A stretch of 8,595 nt of DNA from an uncultured Collinsella sp. GTDB taxonomy: Bacteria > Actinomycetota > Coriobacteriia > Coriobacteriales > Coriobacteriaceae. This document shows, one piece after another, positions 1 through 6,267 of this stretch. A model generated the notes under the pieces. It saw only the letters and a program-made list of their open reading frames with translations, had not been told where the DNA came from and searched no databases. The translations under genes were made by a program, and so were the position numbers. Within the stretch, counting starts at the first letter, position 1. Every line of letters begins with the position of its first letter. The stretch spans positions 1 through 8,595 of the forward strand of contig CALJNY010000240.1 of NCBI GenBank assembly GCA_937981515.1. The letters are read 5' to 3'.

Positions 1-40
1 AAAATAGCCCCGTCCCAAATTAGCTACCCGGTGCGAGATT

Positions 41-47
41 GGAGGAA
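41..47 (+). promoter_or_regulatory. Ribosome-binding site of the SNF2 gene
   Basis: GGAGGAA is a strong Shine-Dalgarno match. Measured from GGAGG, ATG 51 is five bases away, whereas the in-frame GTG at 48 would be only two bases away. The TTG at 39 lies before the site. The site therefore decides for ATG 51. The preceding 40 bases hold no recognisable gene end, and a promoter could not be assigned this close to the window edge. Confidence 0.75.
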
Positions 48-50
48 GTG

Positions 51-3000
51 ATGGCGAGGGGGACGTTTGTGCAGGCGCTCCGGAAAGAGGCGGCGCTGAG
101 CGGCACCTTTATGAAGGGCCGCTCGCTCATGCTCAACGGCGCCGTGCTGTCGATCGAGGACAGCGGCTCGCGCTTCTCCAAAAACGTGACGGTTGAGGGT
201 GCAGTGCGCGGCTCGCGCGGCGACCTGTACAAGACGCACGTGGCGCTTGACATGGACGAGCACGAGGTGATCGACTACGACTGCGATTGCCCCGCTGCCT
301 ATCGCTACCCCGGCATGTGCAAGCACGCCATCGCCACGGCGCTGGCGTACCTGGATGCCAGCGGCATCGAGCCCGTCGAGGGCCTGCGCACGCCGGTCCG
401 CACGTTTACGGCGGCGCCCAAGCAAGCCAAGCGTCCCGCGTCCGCCGCACCGGCGGTCAACCCTAACTTTCCCTTCCCGGCGCCCGTCCCCACGAGCCCG
501 AGCCTCATGAAGGCGCTCTCCGATCTTTCGGACGCGCGCATGGATGAGTTGGCGGGCATGCGCCGCAAGCTCGCCGGCACTGTCGACCCCGATGCCCCCA
601 AGGCGGTATTGGAGCCCTCGCTGGTGCCGTACTACAATCCGCTGTTTGCCGACCGCTTTAGCTGGGCGCTCGAGCTTCGCATCCGCTGCGGCTCGGTGTC
701 CTACGTGGTCAAGGACATCGACGGCATGGCCGCCGCCTACGTGCGCGGCGGCACGTTCTCGTACGGCAAAAAGCTCACATTCCTCCATATACCCGAGGCC
801 TTCGACGAGGTTTCGGTGCGTCTGCTCGACCTTGTTGTGGCAACGGTTGTGTATCTGAGCGACATCACGAGTTCGCGTTCGGCGTCGTACGATTTTGCAC
901 GCAGCGGTTTTGTCGCCGAGCGCCAGTTGCCGCTGTCCGAGCATGACATCGTATACATGCTGGACTTGCTGCGTGGCCGGACCATTTCCTTTGAGCCCGC
1001 CTGGTCGCGGGGAACGACGACGCATCGTTCCTATGAGGTAGCGGTTGAGTTGTCGCCGGTGGGGGAGGACGAGGCCTCGGCAAAACAACCGCCGCTCCTT
1101 GCCGCCAAGATCGCGCCGGCGGCCGGTGGCAGCTACGACCTGCGCCTGCCAGCCGATATGTACTGCTTTGCCTCGGGCGACGTTGCCTATCTGGTCGACA
1201 CGCACCGCGCGCGCCGCGCCGATGCGGCGTTTGCCCAGCATGCCGCACCGTTTCTGTCGCGTCTGCTGCCTTGTCGCACGCCGGTCCATATCGCCGCCGA
1301 ACAGGTGGGCGAATTCTGCCGCATGGCACTGCCCGTGCTGCGCGAATACACTGACCTCACCGCTCCCGCCGTGCTCGACACCGTGGCGCCCGAGCCGAGC
1401 TTTGCCATGGCAATCGGTGTCGACGACGGGCTTGTGACCTGCAAGATTACAGTTGCCTACGGTGACTGGTCGGCAGATCTCTTTAGCCTGGGCGCTCCGG
1501 GCAGCCCCTTCGAAGAGCAACGCCCTGGTGTGCCGCCGCGCGACGAGATAGCAGAGTTTCGCGTTATGGACACGGCGGCCCTGTATTTCGACTTTTACGA
1601 GGGCGGCCTGGCGTTTGAGGAGCGCGATGACGAGAGCCTGTTCCACTTGCTGACCGAGGGCCTGTCTGCCCTGTCCGAGCTGGGCGAGGTCATGCTCAGC
1701 GATCGTCTGCGCCAGATTTCGGTGCGCCCTGCGCCCAAGCTTTCGGTGCGCGCGACCGTCAAGAGTAACCTGCTCGATGTTGAACTGGGCGCGAGCGGTC
1801 TTTCGGCGGCAGATCTTGCCATCTATCTGGACTCGTACAAGCGCCACCAGACGTTTGCGCGTCTCACGTCGGGCGACATCGTACGCCTGGACGAGGGTGC
1901 CCGCGCCGCGTTTGGTCTTGCCGAGGACCTGGGCGTCGATGCCGTCGATCTGCTCGACGGCGTGTCGCTTCCCGCGTCGAGTACCCTGTTTGTCGACAGC
2001 ATGCTCGCGCACACGCCGGCGCTTGAGGCCGATCGCGACGCTGCATTCCGTCGTACCGTCGAGCGCTTGGATACGCTCGGCAAGATGGACTTTACGGTGC
2101 CGGTCTCGCTCAAGGCCACACTGCGCGGCTATCAGGTCGACGGCTACCAGTGGCTCGGTTCGCTCGAGCATCTGGGCCTCGGCGGCATCTTGGCCGACGA
2201 TATGGGCCTGGGCAAAACATTGCAGATGATCGCACATATCCTGGCGCGCGTGGAGGCGGGGGATACCAAGCCCACGCTCGTGGTGTGCCCTGCGTCGCTC
2301 GTGTATAACTGGACTGCCGAGCTGGAGCGCTTTGCGCCTTCGCTCGACGTGTGCGCCATCGTGGGTGCCAAGGCGCAGCGCCGCGTGCAGATAGCCGGCG
2401 CCGACGAGCATAACGTGGTCGTGACGTCGTATGACCTCATGCGCCGCGATATCGACGAGTATGCCGAGCAGGACTTTGCCCGCGTTGTGCTCGACGAGGC
2501 CCAGTACATTAAAAACCCGCTCACGCAGGTAGCGCGCGCCGCCAAGCGCCTGCCGGCCGGTGTGCGCTTTGCCCTGACGGGCACGCCCATCGAAAACCGC
2601 CTGTCCGAGCTCTGGAGCATCTTCGACTTTCTTATGCCGGGCCTGCTTGGCACGCGCGAGTCGTTTGCCAAGCGCTTCGAAAGCCCGGTCGAGCATGCCG
2701 AGGGCGACAGCGCCGCTCGCCTGCAGGCGCTCGTGTCGCCGTTTGTGCTGCGTCGTGTAAAGGAAGACGTGGTGGCCGATCTGCCCGAAAAGATCGAAGA
2801 CACCGTCATGGCACAACTCACCGGCGAGCAGCGCAAGCTCTACCTGGCCAACCAGGACCGCATCGCCCAGCAGGTGCAGCACCGCGAGGCATCCGAGTTT
2901 AAGAAGGATAAGCTCAAGGTGCTCGCCGAGCTCACCAAGCTGCGCCAGATCTGCTGCGACCCGCATCTGCACTACGAGGACTACAAGGCGGGGAGCGCCA

Positions 3001-3515
3001 AGCTCGACGCCTGTATGGAGCTCGTGCACGGCGCGCTCGACGGCGGGCACCACATTCTGCTGTTCAGCCAGTTCACGGGCATGCTCGATATCATCGGCAA
3101 GCGCCTGGCCAAGGAGGACATCGGCTTTCTTAAGCTCACGGGCGCTTCGTCCAAGGAGAGCCGTGCCAAGATGGTCGCGCAGTTCCAGGCGGGCGAGGTG
3201 CCGGTGTTTCTGATCTCGCTCAAGGCGGGCGGCGTCGGCCTGAACCTGACGGCGGCCGATGTGGTCATTCACTACGACCCGTGGTGGAACGTGGCCGCGC
3301 AGGACCAGGCGACTGACCGCGCACATCGTATTGGCCAGCAACATACCGTGACCGTGTACAAGCTCATCGCCAAGGACACGATCGAGGAGCGCATCATGCA
3401 GATGCAGGAGTCCAAACGCGACCTGGTCAACAGCGTGCTCGGCGGCGACGGCATCTCCTCGGCGCTGTTTACCCGCGAGGATGTTCTGGCGCTGCTCGGC
3501 GGCGACGGGCGTTAA
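51..3515 (+). CDS. SWIM zinc-finger SNF2-family DEAD-like helicase/ATPase
   Basis: This 1154-residue protein belongs to the bacterial SNF2 (HepA/RapA-like) group of superfamily 2. These are DNA-dependent ATPases that move along duplex DNA and remodel protein-nucleic acid complexes rather than unwinding strands. Near the N-terminus is a SWIM zinc-binding motif, CxCxnCxH (C78, C80, C90, H92). A Pro/Ala-rich linker follows at about 114-150. Residues of about 200-680 correspond by position to the SNF2-associated region seen in such proteins. The ATPase core follows: LRGYQ (691-695), Walker A GLGKT (719-723, K722), DEAQ box (815-818), LTGTP (842-846), FSQFT (1005-1009), SLKAGGVGLNL (from 1056) and QATDRAHRIGQ (1086-1096). 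All motifs are intact, and the length is usual for the SWIM-SNF2 type. I chose ATG 51 because GGAGG lies five bases upstream. The frame is also open to TTG 39 and GTG 48. The family call is firm; the cellular substrate is unknown. Confidence 0.95.
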   Translation: MARGTFVQALRKEAALSGTFMKGRSLMLNGAVLSIEDSGSRFSKNVTVEGAVRGSRGDLYKTHVALDMDEHEVIDYDCDCPAAYRYPGMCKHAIATALAYLDASGIEPVEGLRTPVRTFTAAPKQAKRPASAAPAVNPNFPFPAPVPTSPSLMKALSDLSDARMDELAGMRRKLAGTVDPDAPKAVLEPSLVPYYNPLFADRFSWALELRIRCGSVSYVVKDIDGMAAAYVRGGTFSYGKKLTFLHIPEAFDEVSVRLLDLVVATVVYLSDITSSRSASYDFARSGFVAERQLPLSEHDIVYMLDLLRGRTISFEPAWSRGTTTHRSYEVAVELSPVGEDEASAKQPPLLAAKIAPAAGGSYDLRLPADMYCFASGDVAYLVDTHRARRADAAFAQHAAPFLSRLLPCRTPVHIAAEQVGEFCRMALPVLREYTDLTAPAVLDTVAPEPSFAMAIGVDDGLVTCKITVAYGDWSADLFSLGAPGSPFEEQRPGVPPRDEIAEFRVMDTAALYFDFYEGGLAFEERDDESLFHLLTEGLSALSELGEVMLSDRLRQISVRPAPKLSVRATVKSNLLDVELGASGLSAADLAIYLDSYKRHQTFARLTSGDIVRLDEGARAAFGLAEDLGVDAVDLLDGVSLPASSTLFVDSMLAHTPALEADRDAAFRRTVERLDTLGKMDFTVPVSLKATLRGYQVDGYQWLGSLEHLGLGGILADDMGLGKTLQMIAHILARVEAGDTKPTLVVCPASLVYNWTAELERFAPSLDVCAIVGAKAQRRVQIAGADEHNVVVTSYDLMRRDIDEYAEQDFARVVLDEAQYIKNPLTQVARAAKRLPAGVRFALTGTPIENRLSELWSIFDFLMPGLLGTRESFAKRFESPVEHAEGDSAARLQALVSPFVLRRVKEDVVADLPEKIEDTVMAQLTGEQRKLYLANQDRIAQQVQHREASEFKKDKLKVLAELTKLRQICCDPHLHYEDYKAGSAKLDACMELVHGALDGGHHILLFSQFTGMLDIIGKRLAKEDIGFLKLTGASSKESRAKMVAQFQAGEVPVFLISLKAGGVGLNLTAADVVIHYDPWWNVAAQDQATDRAHRIGQQHTVTVYKLIAKDTIEERIMQMQESKRDLVNSVLGGDGISSALFTREDVLALLGGDGR

Positions 3516-3542
3516 CCCGCTCGGGTGAGGCCGCCAGGGCGG
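3515..3542 (+). other. Two adjacent small GC-rich inverted repeats after the SNF2 stop
   Basis: Directly at the SNF2 stop codon, ACCC (3515-3518) and GGGT (3523-3526) can pair around GCTC. Then CCGC (3531-3534) and GCGG (3539-3542) can pair around CAGG. Neither is followed by a T-run, so they do not look like standard intrinsic terminators. They may protect the mRNA 3' end, help factor-dependent termination, or be chance products of high GC. The 122 bases from here to the next start contain no coding sequence I would defend. Confidence 0.3.
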
Positions 3543-3653
3543 ATAGCCCGCGCTGTCCCATCGTCCCCGCTCGTTATGTGTTCATTTGCCATGCCGTGGA
3601 TGGTTCGCCTGCCTTTGGGCATAAGAACCTCAAGAACATCGGCACATCAGCAA

Positions 3654-3658
3654 AGGAG
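3654..3658 (+). promoter_or_regulatory. Ribosome-binding site of the superoxide reductase gene
   Basis: AGGAG lies six bases before ATG 3665. The reading frame is open further upstream to a GTG at 3578, but that start would add 29 residues with no counterpart in the family and has no comparable site. The site fixes the start at 3665. Confidence 0.8.
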
Positions 3659-3664
3659 AACATC

Positions 3665-4027
3665 ATGGCGAAATTCTTTAAGGACCCCGACGGCAAGCTC
3701 ATTGCCGCCCTTGGCAACGACGTTGCAACCCCTGCCGGCTGCACGGAGCTGACCGCGAACACCGAGGACGCGGCGCACGAAAAGCACGTGCCGGTCGTTG
3801 AGAGCGAGCGCGACGGTCACGTGATCCGTGCGCGCGTGGGCTCGGTCGAGCATCCTATGGTGCCCGAGCACTACATCGAGTGGATCGCCCTTGAGGCCGA
3901 GGGTCGTCTGGAGGTCCATTACCTCCAGCCCGGCATGAAGCCCGCGACGTTTTTTGCCGGCGGTTCCAAGACCGGTACCGTCTACGCCTATTGCAACCTG
4001 CACGGGCTGTGGTCCGCGACGTTCTAG
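3665..4027 (+). CDS. Superoxide reductase, one-iron (neelaredoxin/desulfoferrodoxin C-terminal domain) type
   Basis: This 120-residue cytosolic protein should reduce superoxide to hydrogen peroxide without making oxygen, the typical defence of anaerobes. Electrons usually come from rubredoxin or a similar donor, and none is encoded here. The catalytic Fe(His)4Cys centre is complete: H41 in EKHVPV, H63 in VEHPM, H69 in EHYIEW, and C110 with H113 in CNLHGLW. The Glu-Lys pair before the first ligand (E39, K40), where the Lys helps guide superoxide, is also present. The N-terminal desulforedoxin Fe(Cys)4 domain of two-iron desulfoferrodoxins is absent, so this is the short, one-iron class. The gene stands alone between the SNF2 gene and the NAD synthetase-like gene, with a candidate terminator behind it. 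I found no convincing PerR-type operator in the 149 bases upstream. The assignment is firm; names used for this family vary (sor, nlr, dfx). Confidence 0.95.
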   Translation: MAKFFKDPDGKLIAALGNDVATPAGCTELTANTEDAAHEKHVPVVESERDGHVIRARVGSVEHPMVPEHYIEWIALEAEGRLEVHYLQPGMKPATFFAGGSKTGTVYAYCNLHGLWSATF

Positions 4028-4035
4028 GAGCGCGC

Positions 4036-4047
4036 CCCCGCTCGGGG
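4036..4047 (+). other. Small hairpin CCCC-GCTC-GGGG after the superoxide reductase stop
   Basis: CCCC (4036-4039) and GGGG (4044-4047) can pair around a GCTC loop, nine bases after the stop codon. It resembles the element at the SNF2 stop (3515-3526), which has the same GCTC loop. No T-run follows; the next bases are TATCATAG. The role is unknown and chance is possible. Confidence 0.3.
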
Positions 4048-4073
4048 TATCATAGCTAGCATATGCACATGCG

Positions 4074-4105
4074 AGCGCCGACTGCATCATGCGGCCGGCG
4101 CTTTT
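4074..4105 (+). terminator. Candidate intrinsic terminator after the superoxide reductase gene
   Basis: A perfect 7-base inverted repeat, AGCGCCG (4074-4080) and CGGCGCT (4096-4102), encloses a 15-base loop. It ends in a short T-run (4102-4105). The T-run is weak and the loop long, so termination may be partial and allow read-through into the next gene, whose start is 40 bases further on. Confidence 0.5.
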
Positions 4106-4144
4106 ACTACGACAACGATGGTTTACGACGGAAAGGGCTGAGCC

Positions 4145-6130
4145 ATGAAGCTCGCACTTGCACAGATCGATATGCGCCTGGGTGATATTGAGGGTATCTG
4201 TGGTCGCATCGAGGACCAGGCGCGCCTAGCCCACGAGCGCGGTGCGCGCGTGCTGTGCGTGCCGGCTCCGCTCTTTATGGGAGCCCTGCCCGGCGGCCTG
4301 GTGGGCGCTGCCGACTTTGAGCACGACATGCTTGCCGGCTTGACCGGCGTCGCCGAGCGTATCCAGGAGCTCGATATAATCTGCATCGTGCCCGCTGCGG
4401 TTTCGTTTGAGGGCCAGCCCCTGCTCGACTACATGATGCTCAAGGACGGCCATGTGGTGCCGGCCCGTTCGAGCATTGCCCTGCAGCGCGGTGGGAACAG
4501 CGACGCCCGTTGGGCACCGCCGGTGTTTGACGTGGACGGTGTGCGCATCGCCGTGATTTTCGATCTGGACCGCGAGCTCGTCATGCTTCCGACCGGCGTC
4601 GACCTCATCGCCTATTTCCAGTTCAACGCGTTTGATATGACCGACCGCGAGACGGCCGCCATTGCCGCCGTTCGCAGCGGAGCCTACCGCAAGATCGCAT
4701 CTAAGCGCAGCGTGTGGTTTGCCTGCATGGCGCCGGTCGGTGCGTACGACGAGTCGGTGTATACCGGCGGGTCGTTTGTACTCGACGACTGCGGCCGCGT
4801 GGTGGCCCAGGCGCCATGTTTTGAGGAGAGCCTGCTGGTTCAGGAGATCCAGCGCGGTGTGATGCTCGATGCCTTGGAGGACCACGAGCTGCCCGAGTTT
4901 CGCTCCGAGGAATGGCTGTGGCAGGCACTGGTGCTCGCTGTTCGCGATAACGCCCGCGCCCGCGGTACGTCGCGCGCCGTGGTGGCGCTTGAGGGCGACT
5001 TGCCGTCGTCCCTGCTGGCGGCGCTTGCCGTCGACGCTCTGGGTCCGCGCAATGTGGTCGGCCTGGTGCTGGGACGCAACCGCATCTTTACGCCGGCGCA
5101 GGAGGAGGCCGAGGCTGCTCGCTGTGCCGCCGTTCGCGCCATTGCCGAGCGCCTGCATATTCGCACGGTTGAGCGCGATGCGCCGGATGCCGCGCGTGTG
5201 CTCGACCGTGATGTGTCGGCGGGCGACGCCGAGCGCCTGCGCTCTCGCACGCTGGGCCTCATGTTGGAGGACACGGCGCTCGAGCTGGGTGCGATGGCGT
5301 TGAGCCCGCTGTCCAAAACTGAGTACGCGCTGGCGGCGCCCGCGCTTTGCGGTGGCTACCAGGGCGATTATGCGCCCTTTGGCGACGTGTACCTGTCGAC
5401 GCTCGAGTTTGTGGCGCGCGTGCGCAACCGTACGTCTGCCGTGGTGCCGCAGGAGCTCGTGACGCTCAACGCGGTGGAGGATTGCATGGAGCGCGTGCTG
5501 GCGCAAGCGCTCTCGACGCTTGACGGTCCGGTCGACATGCTCGATCGCGCGGCGCAGTTGCTCGGCGGACTTGAGCCGGGCGAGGTCGATGGCACGCTCG
5601 AGGCGCACGTGGACCGCAACCGACCCTTCGACGACATTCCGATGGCCACCGGCAAGCCCGAGGCTTGCTCGCTGCTGCTGATGCTTGTGCGTCAGGGCGA
5701 GGCCGCCCGCCGCATGCTGCCGACGGCGCCGATCGTCTCGGCCCGTTCGTTTGTCGAGCGCGCCTGGCCGTACATGCTCGCGTGGTCCGACCTGGGACTG
5801 AGCGGCAAGGAACGCATGACGGTCGATGCGCTGGCGCGCGCCGAGGTGAACCGCTTTGCTGACGAGGATGCAAGCGAGCGCATGCGTGGCGAGATGATGG
5901 GCATACTGGGTGACCTGTTGGGTATTTCGCCCGAGCAGATGGAGGAGCTGCGCTCCGAGGACGGCCAGCGCCGCCTGCACGAGGGCATGAAAAAGTTTGA
6001 GGGCGAGGTCCAGGACGCCATCGATAAGATGATGGGCGGCCAGGGCGGACCGCAGGGTGGGCCCCAGGGCACGCCGATGCCGCAGCCGCCGGTTGATCCC
6101 CGACAGTTTCCGTTCTTCAGCCAAAACTAA
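4145..6130 (+). CDS. NAD+ synthetase-like protein with degenerate active sites (probable pseudoenzyme)
   Basis: This 661-residue protein has the two-domain layout of glutamine-dependent NAD+ synthetase (NadE): a nitrilase-fold amidase (about 1-235) and an ATP-pyrophosphatase synthetase domain (about 255-545). Fold landmarks are clear: MKLALAQID at the start, YTGGSFVLDDCGRVVAQAP (206-224), AALAVDALG (292-300), SKTE (390-393), YAPFGDVY (409-416) and the stretch EAARRMLP...VSARSF (519-536), which aligns with the family's EYKRRQAP...RAF. By my hand alignment the amidase Glu is A41, the Lys is about S110 and the nucleophile Cys is D140. The ATP loop SGGxDS is E283-G-D-L-P-S288. The Lys of the family's DLYKTQ motif is L417, and the PPSAEL region is not recognisable. 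An extra segment (about 546-661) carries acidic helices and a Gly/Gln/Pro tail. The frame is unbroken, so this is not simple decay. ATG 4145 has GAAAGGG seven bases upstream. It could be regulatory or structural; the real function is unknown. Confidence 0.8.
   Translation: MKLALAQIDMRLGDIEGICGRIEDQARLAHERGARVLCVPAPLFMGALPGGLVGAADFEHDMLAGLTGVAERIQELDIICIVPAAVSFEGQPLLDYMMLKDGHVVPARSSIALQRGGNSDARWAPPVFDVDGVRIAVIFDLDRELVMLPTGVDLIAYFQFNAFDMTDRETAAIAAVRSGAYRKIASKRSVWFACMAPVGAYDESVYTGGSFVLDDCGRVVAQAPCFEESLLVQEIQRGVMLDALEDHELPEFRSEEWLWQALVLAVRDNARARGTSRAVVALEGDLPSSLLAALAVDALGPRNVVGLVLGRNRIFTPAQEEAEAARCAAVRAIAERLHIRTVERDAPDAARVLDRDVSAGDAERLRSRTLGLMLEDTALELGAMALSPLSKTEYALAAPALCGGYQGDYAPFGDVYLSTLEFVARVRNRTSAVVPQELVTLNAVEDCMERVLAQALSTLDGPVDMLDRAAQLLGGLEPGEVDGTLEAHVDRNRPFDDIPMATGKPEACSLLLMLVRQGEAARRMLPTAPIVSARSFVERAWPYMLAWSDLGLSGKERMTVDALARAEVNRFADEDASERMRGEMMGILGDLLGISPEQMEELRSEDGQRRLHEGMKKFEGEVQDAIDKMMGGQGGPQGGPQGTPMPQPPVDPRQFPFFSQN
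6035..6070 (+). repeat. Gly/Gln/Pro low-complexity tail repeat in the NAD synthetase-like gene
   Basis: Residues 631-642 read GGQGGPQGGPQG, a short GGPQ/GGQ repeat coded by similar GGC-CAG/CCG-CAG-GGT triplets. Pro-rich residues and an aromatic FPFF end follow. Such tails are usually disordered and may be surface-exposed or partner-binding. It lies outside the NadE fold. Confidence 0.7.
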
Positions 6131-6134
6131 CTAT

Positions 6135-6157
6135 GGGATGGGATTCGCTCCCAACCC
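6135..6157 (+). terminator. Stem-loop between the NAD synthetase-like gene and ruvC, without T-run
   Basis: TGGGA (6139-6143) pairs with TCCCA (6149-6153) around a TTCGC loop. GGG (6135-6137) and CCC (6155-6157) extend the stem beyond a single A-A mismatch. It begins four bases after the stop codon, as a 3'-end hairpin would, but no T-run follows. It may be an mRNA-protecting structure or a weak terminator. Confidence 0.4.
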
Positions 6158-6189
6158 CGATACTTCAACTAAGCATCTTGGCCCCGTTG

Positions 6190-6198
6190 TGTTATTCT
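6190..6198 (+). promoter_or_regulatory. Extended -10 promoter of ruvCAB
   Basis: TGTTATTCT holds an extended TGn element followed by TATTCT, which matches four of six bases of the -10 consensus. No good -35 stands at the usual distance, which is acceptable for extended -10 promoters. Transcription would begin near 6204-6206, inside the LexA-like palindrome and about 60 bases before the ruvC start. The position, just after a gene-end hairpin, fits the head of an operon. Confidence 0.5.
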
Positions 6199-6199
6199 A

Positions 6200-6211
6200 G
6201 AACAGACGTTC
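6200..6211 (+). promoter_or_regulatory. LexA (SOS) box upstream of ruvCAB
   Basis: GAACAGACGTTC fits the LexA/DinR operator of Bacillus and Actinobacteria, whose core is GAAC-RNRY-GTTC, at every constrained position. The base after it (G6212) also fits the longer CGAAC...GTTCG form, while the base before (A6199) does not. It sits immediately after the -10 element, over the expected transcription start, so a bound repressor should block initiation. ruvAB genes are SOS genes in many bacteria. From the site and the context I infer that this operon is induced by DNA damage through LexA, which is encoded elsewhere. Confidence 0.75.
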
Positions 6212-6256
6212 GTGAATAGTGCGCGGGGCCTTATCTCGCGCTGTGCTTGTGGCGAG

Positions 6257-6262
6257 GGGAGG
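6257..6262 (+). promoter_or_regulatory. Ribosome-binding site selecting the TTG start of ruvC
   Basis: GGGAGG lies five bases before TTG 6268. That start gives MVILGIDPG, the usual beginning of RuvC. The earlier in-frame TTG at 6247 precedes the site and would add seven residues. The site therefore supports TTG 6268. Confidence 0.75.
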
Positions 6263-6267
6263 TTGGC

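Noticed and set aside
1..38. Possible promoter or repeat at the left edge
   Set aside because: The bases are too few and cut by the window edge. No clear -10/-35 pair is seen, and repetition elsewhere cannot be judged from this window.
1011..1031. Perfect 7-base inverted repeat GGAACGA/TCGTTCC inside the SNF2 gene, resembling a LexA half-site pair
   Set aside because: The spacing between GAAC and GTTC is 9 bases instead of 4, and it lies deep inside a coding region. Chance is the simplest explanation.
24..3344. Very long open frame (1106 codons) on the minus strand opposite the SNF2 gene
   Set aside because: It lies in exact codon register with the sense gene. Stops in this antisense frame need sense codons TTA, CTA or TCA, which this high-GC gene avoids, so the frame stays open by default. 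Its product, rich in Arg, His and Ala, matches no family.
3578..3664. GTG start extending superoxide reductase by 29 residues
   Set aside because: ATG 3665 has a good AGGAG site, and the family does not carry this extension.
4048..4053. TATCAT as a -10 box for the NadE-like gene
   Set aside because: There is no TGn extension and no -35 at 15-18 bases upstream, and a candidate terminator lies between it and the gene.
4226..6124. Long open frame (632 codons) on the minus strand opposite the NadE-like gene
   Set aside because: It has the same codon-register effect and ends where the sense gene uses a CTA codon. There is no recognisable family and no ribosome-binding site.
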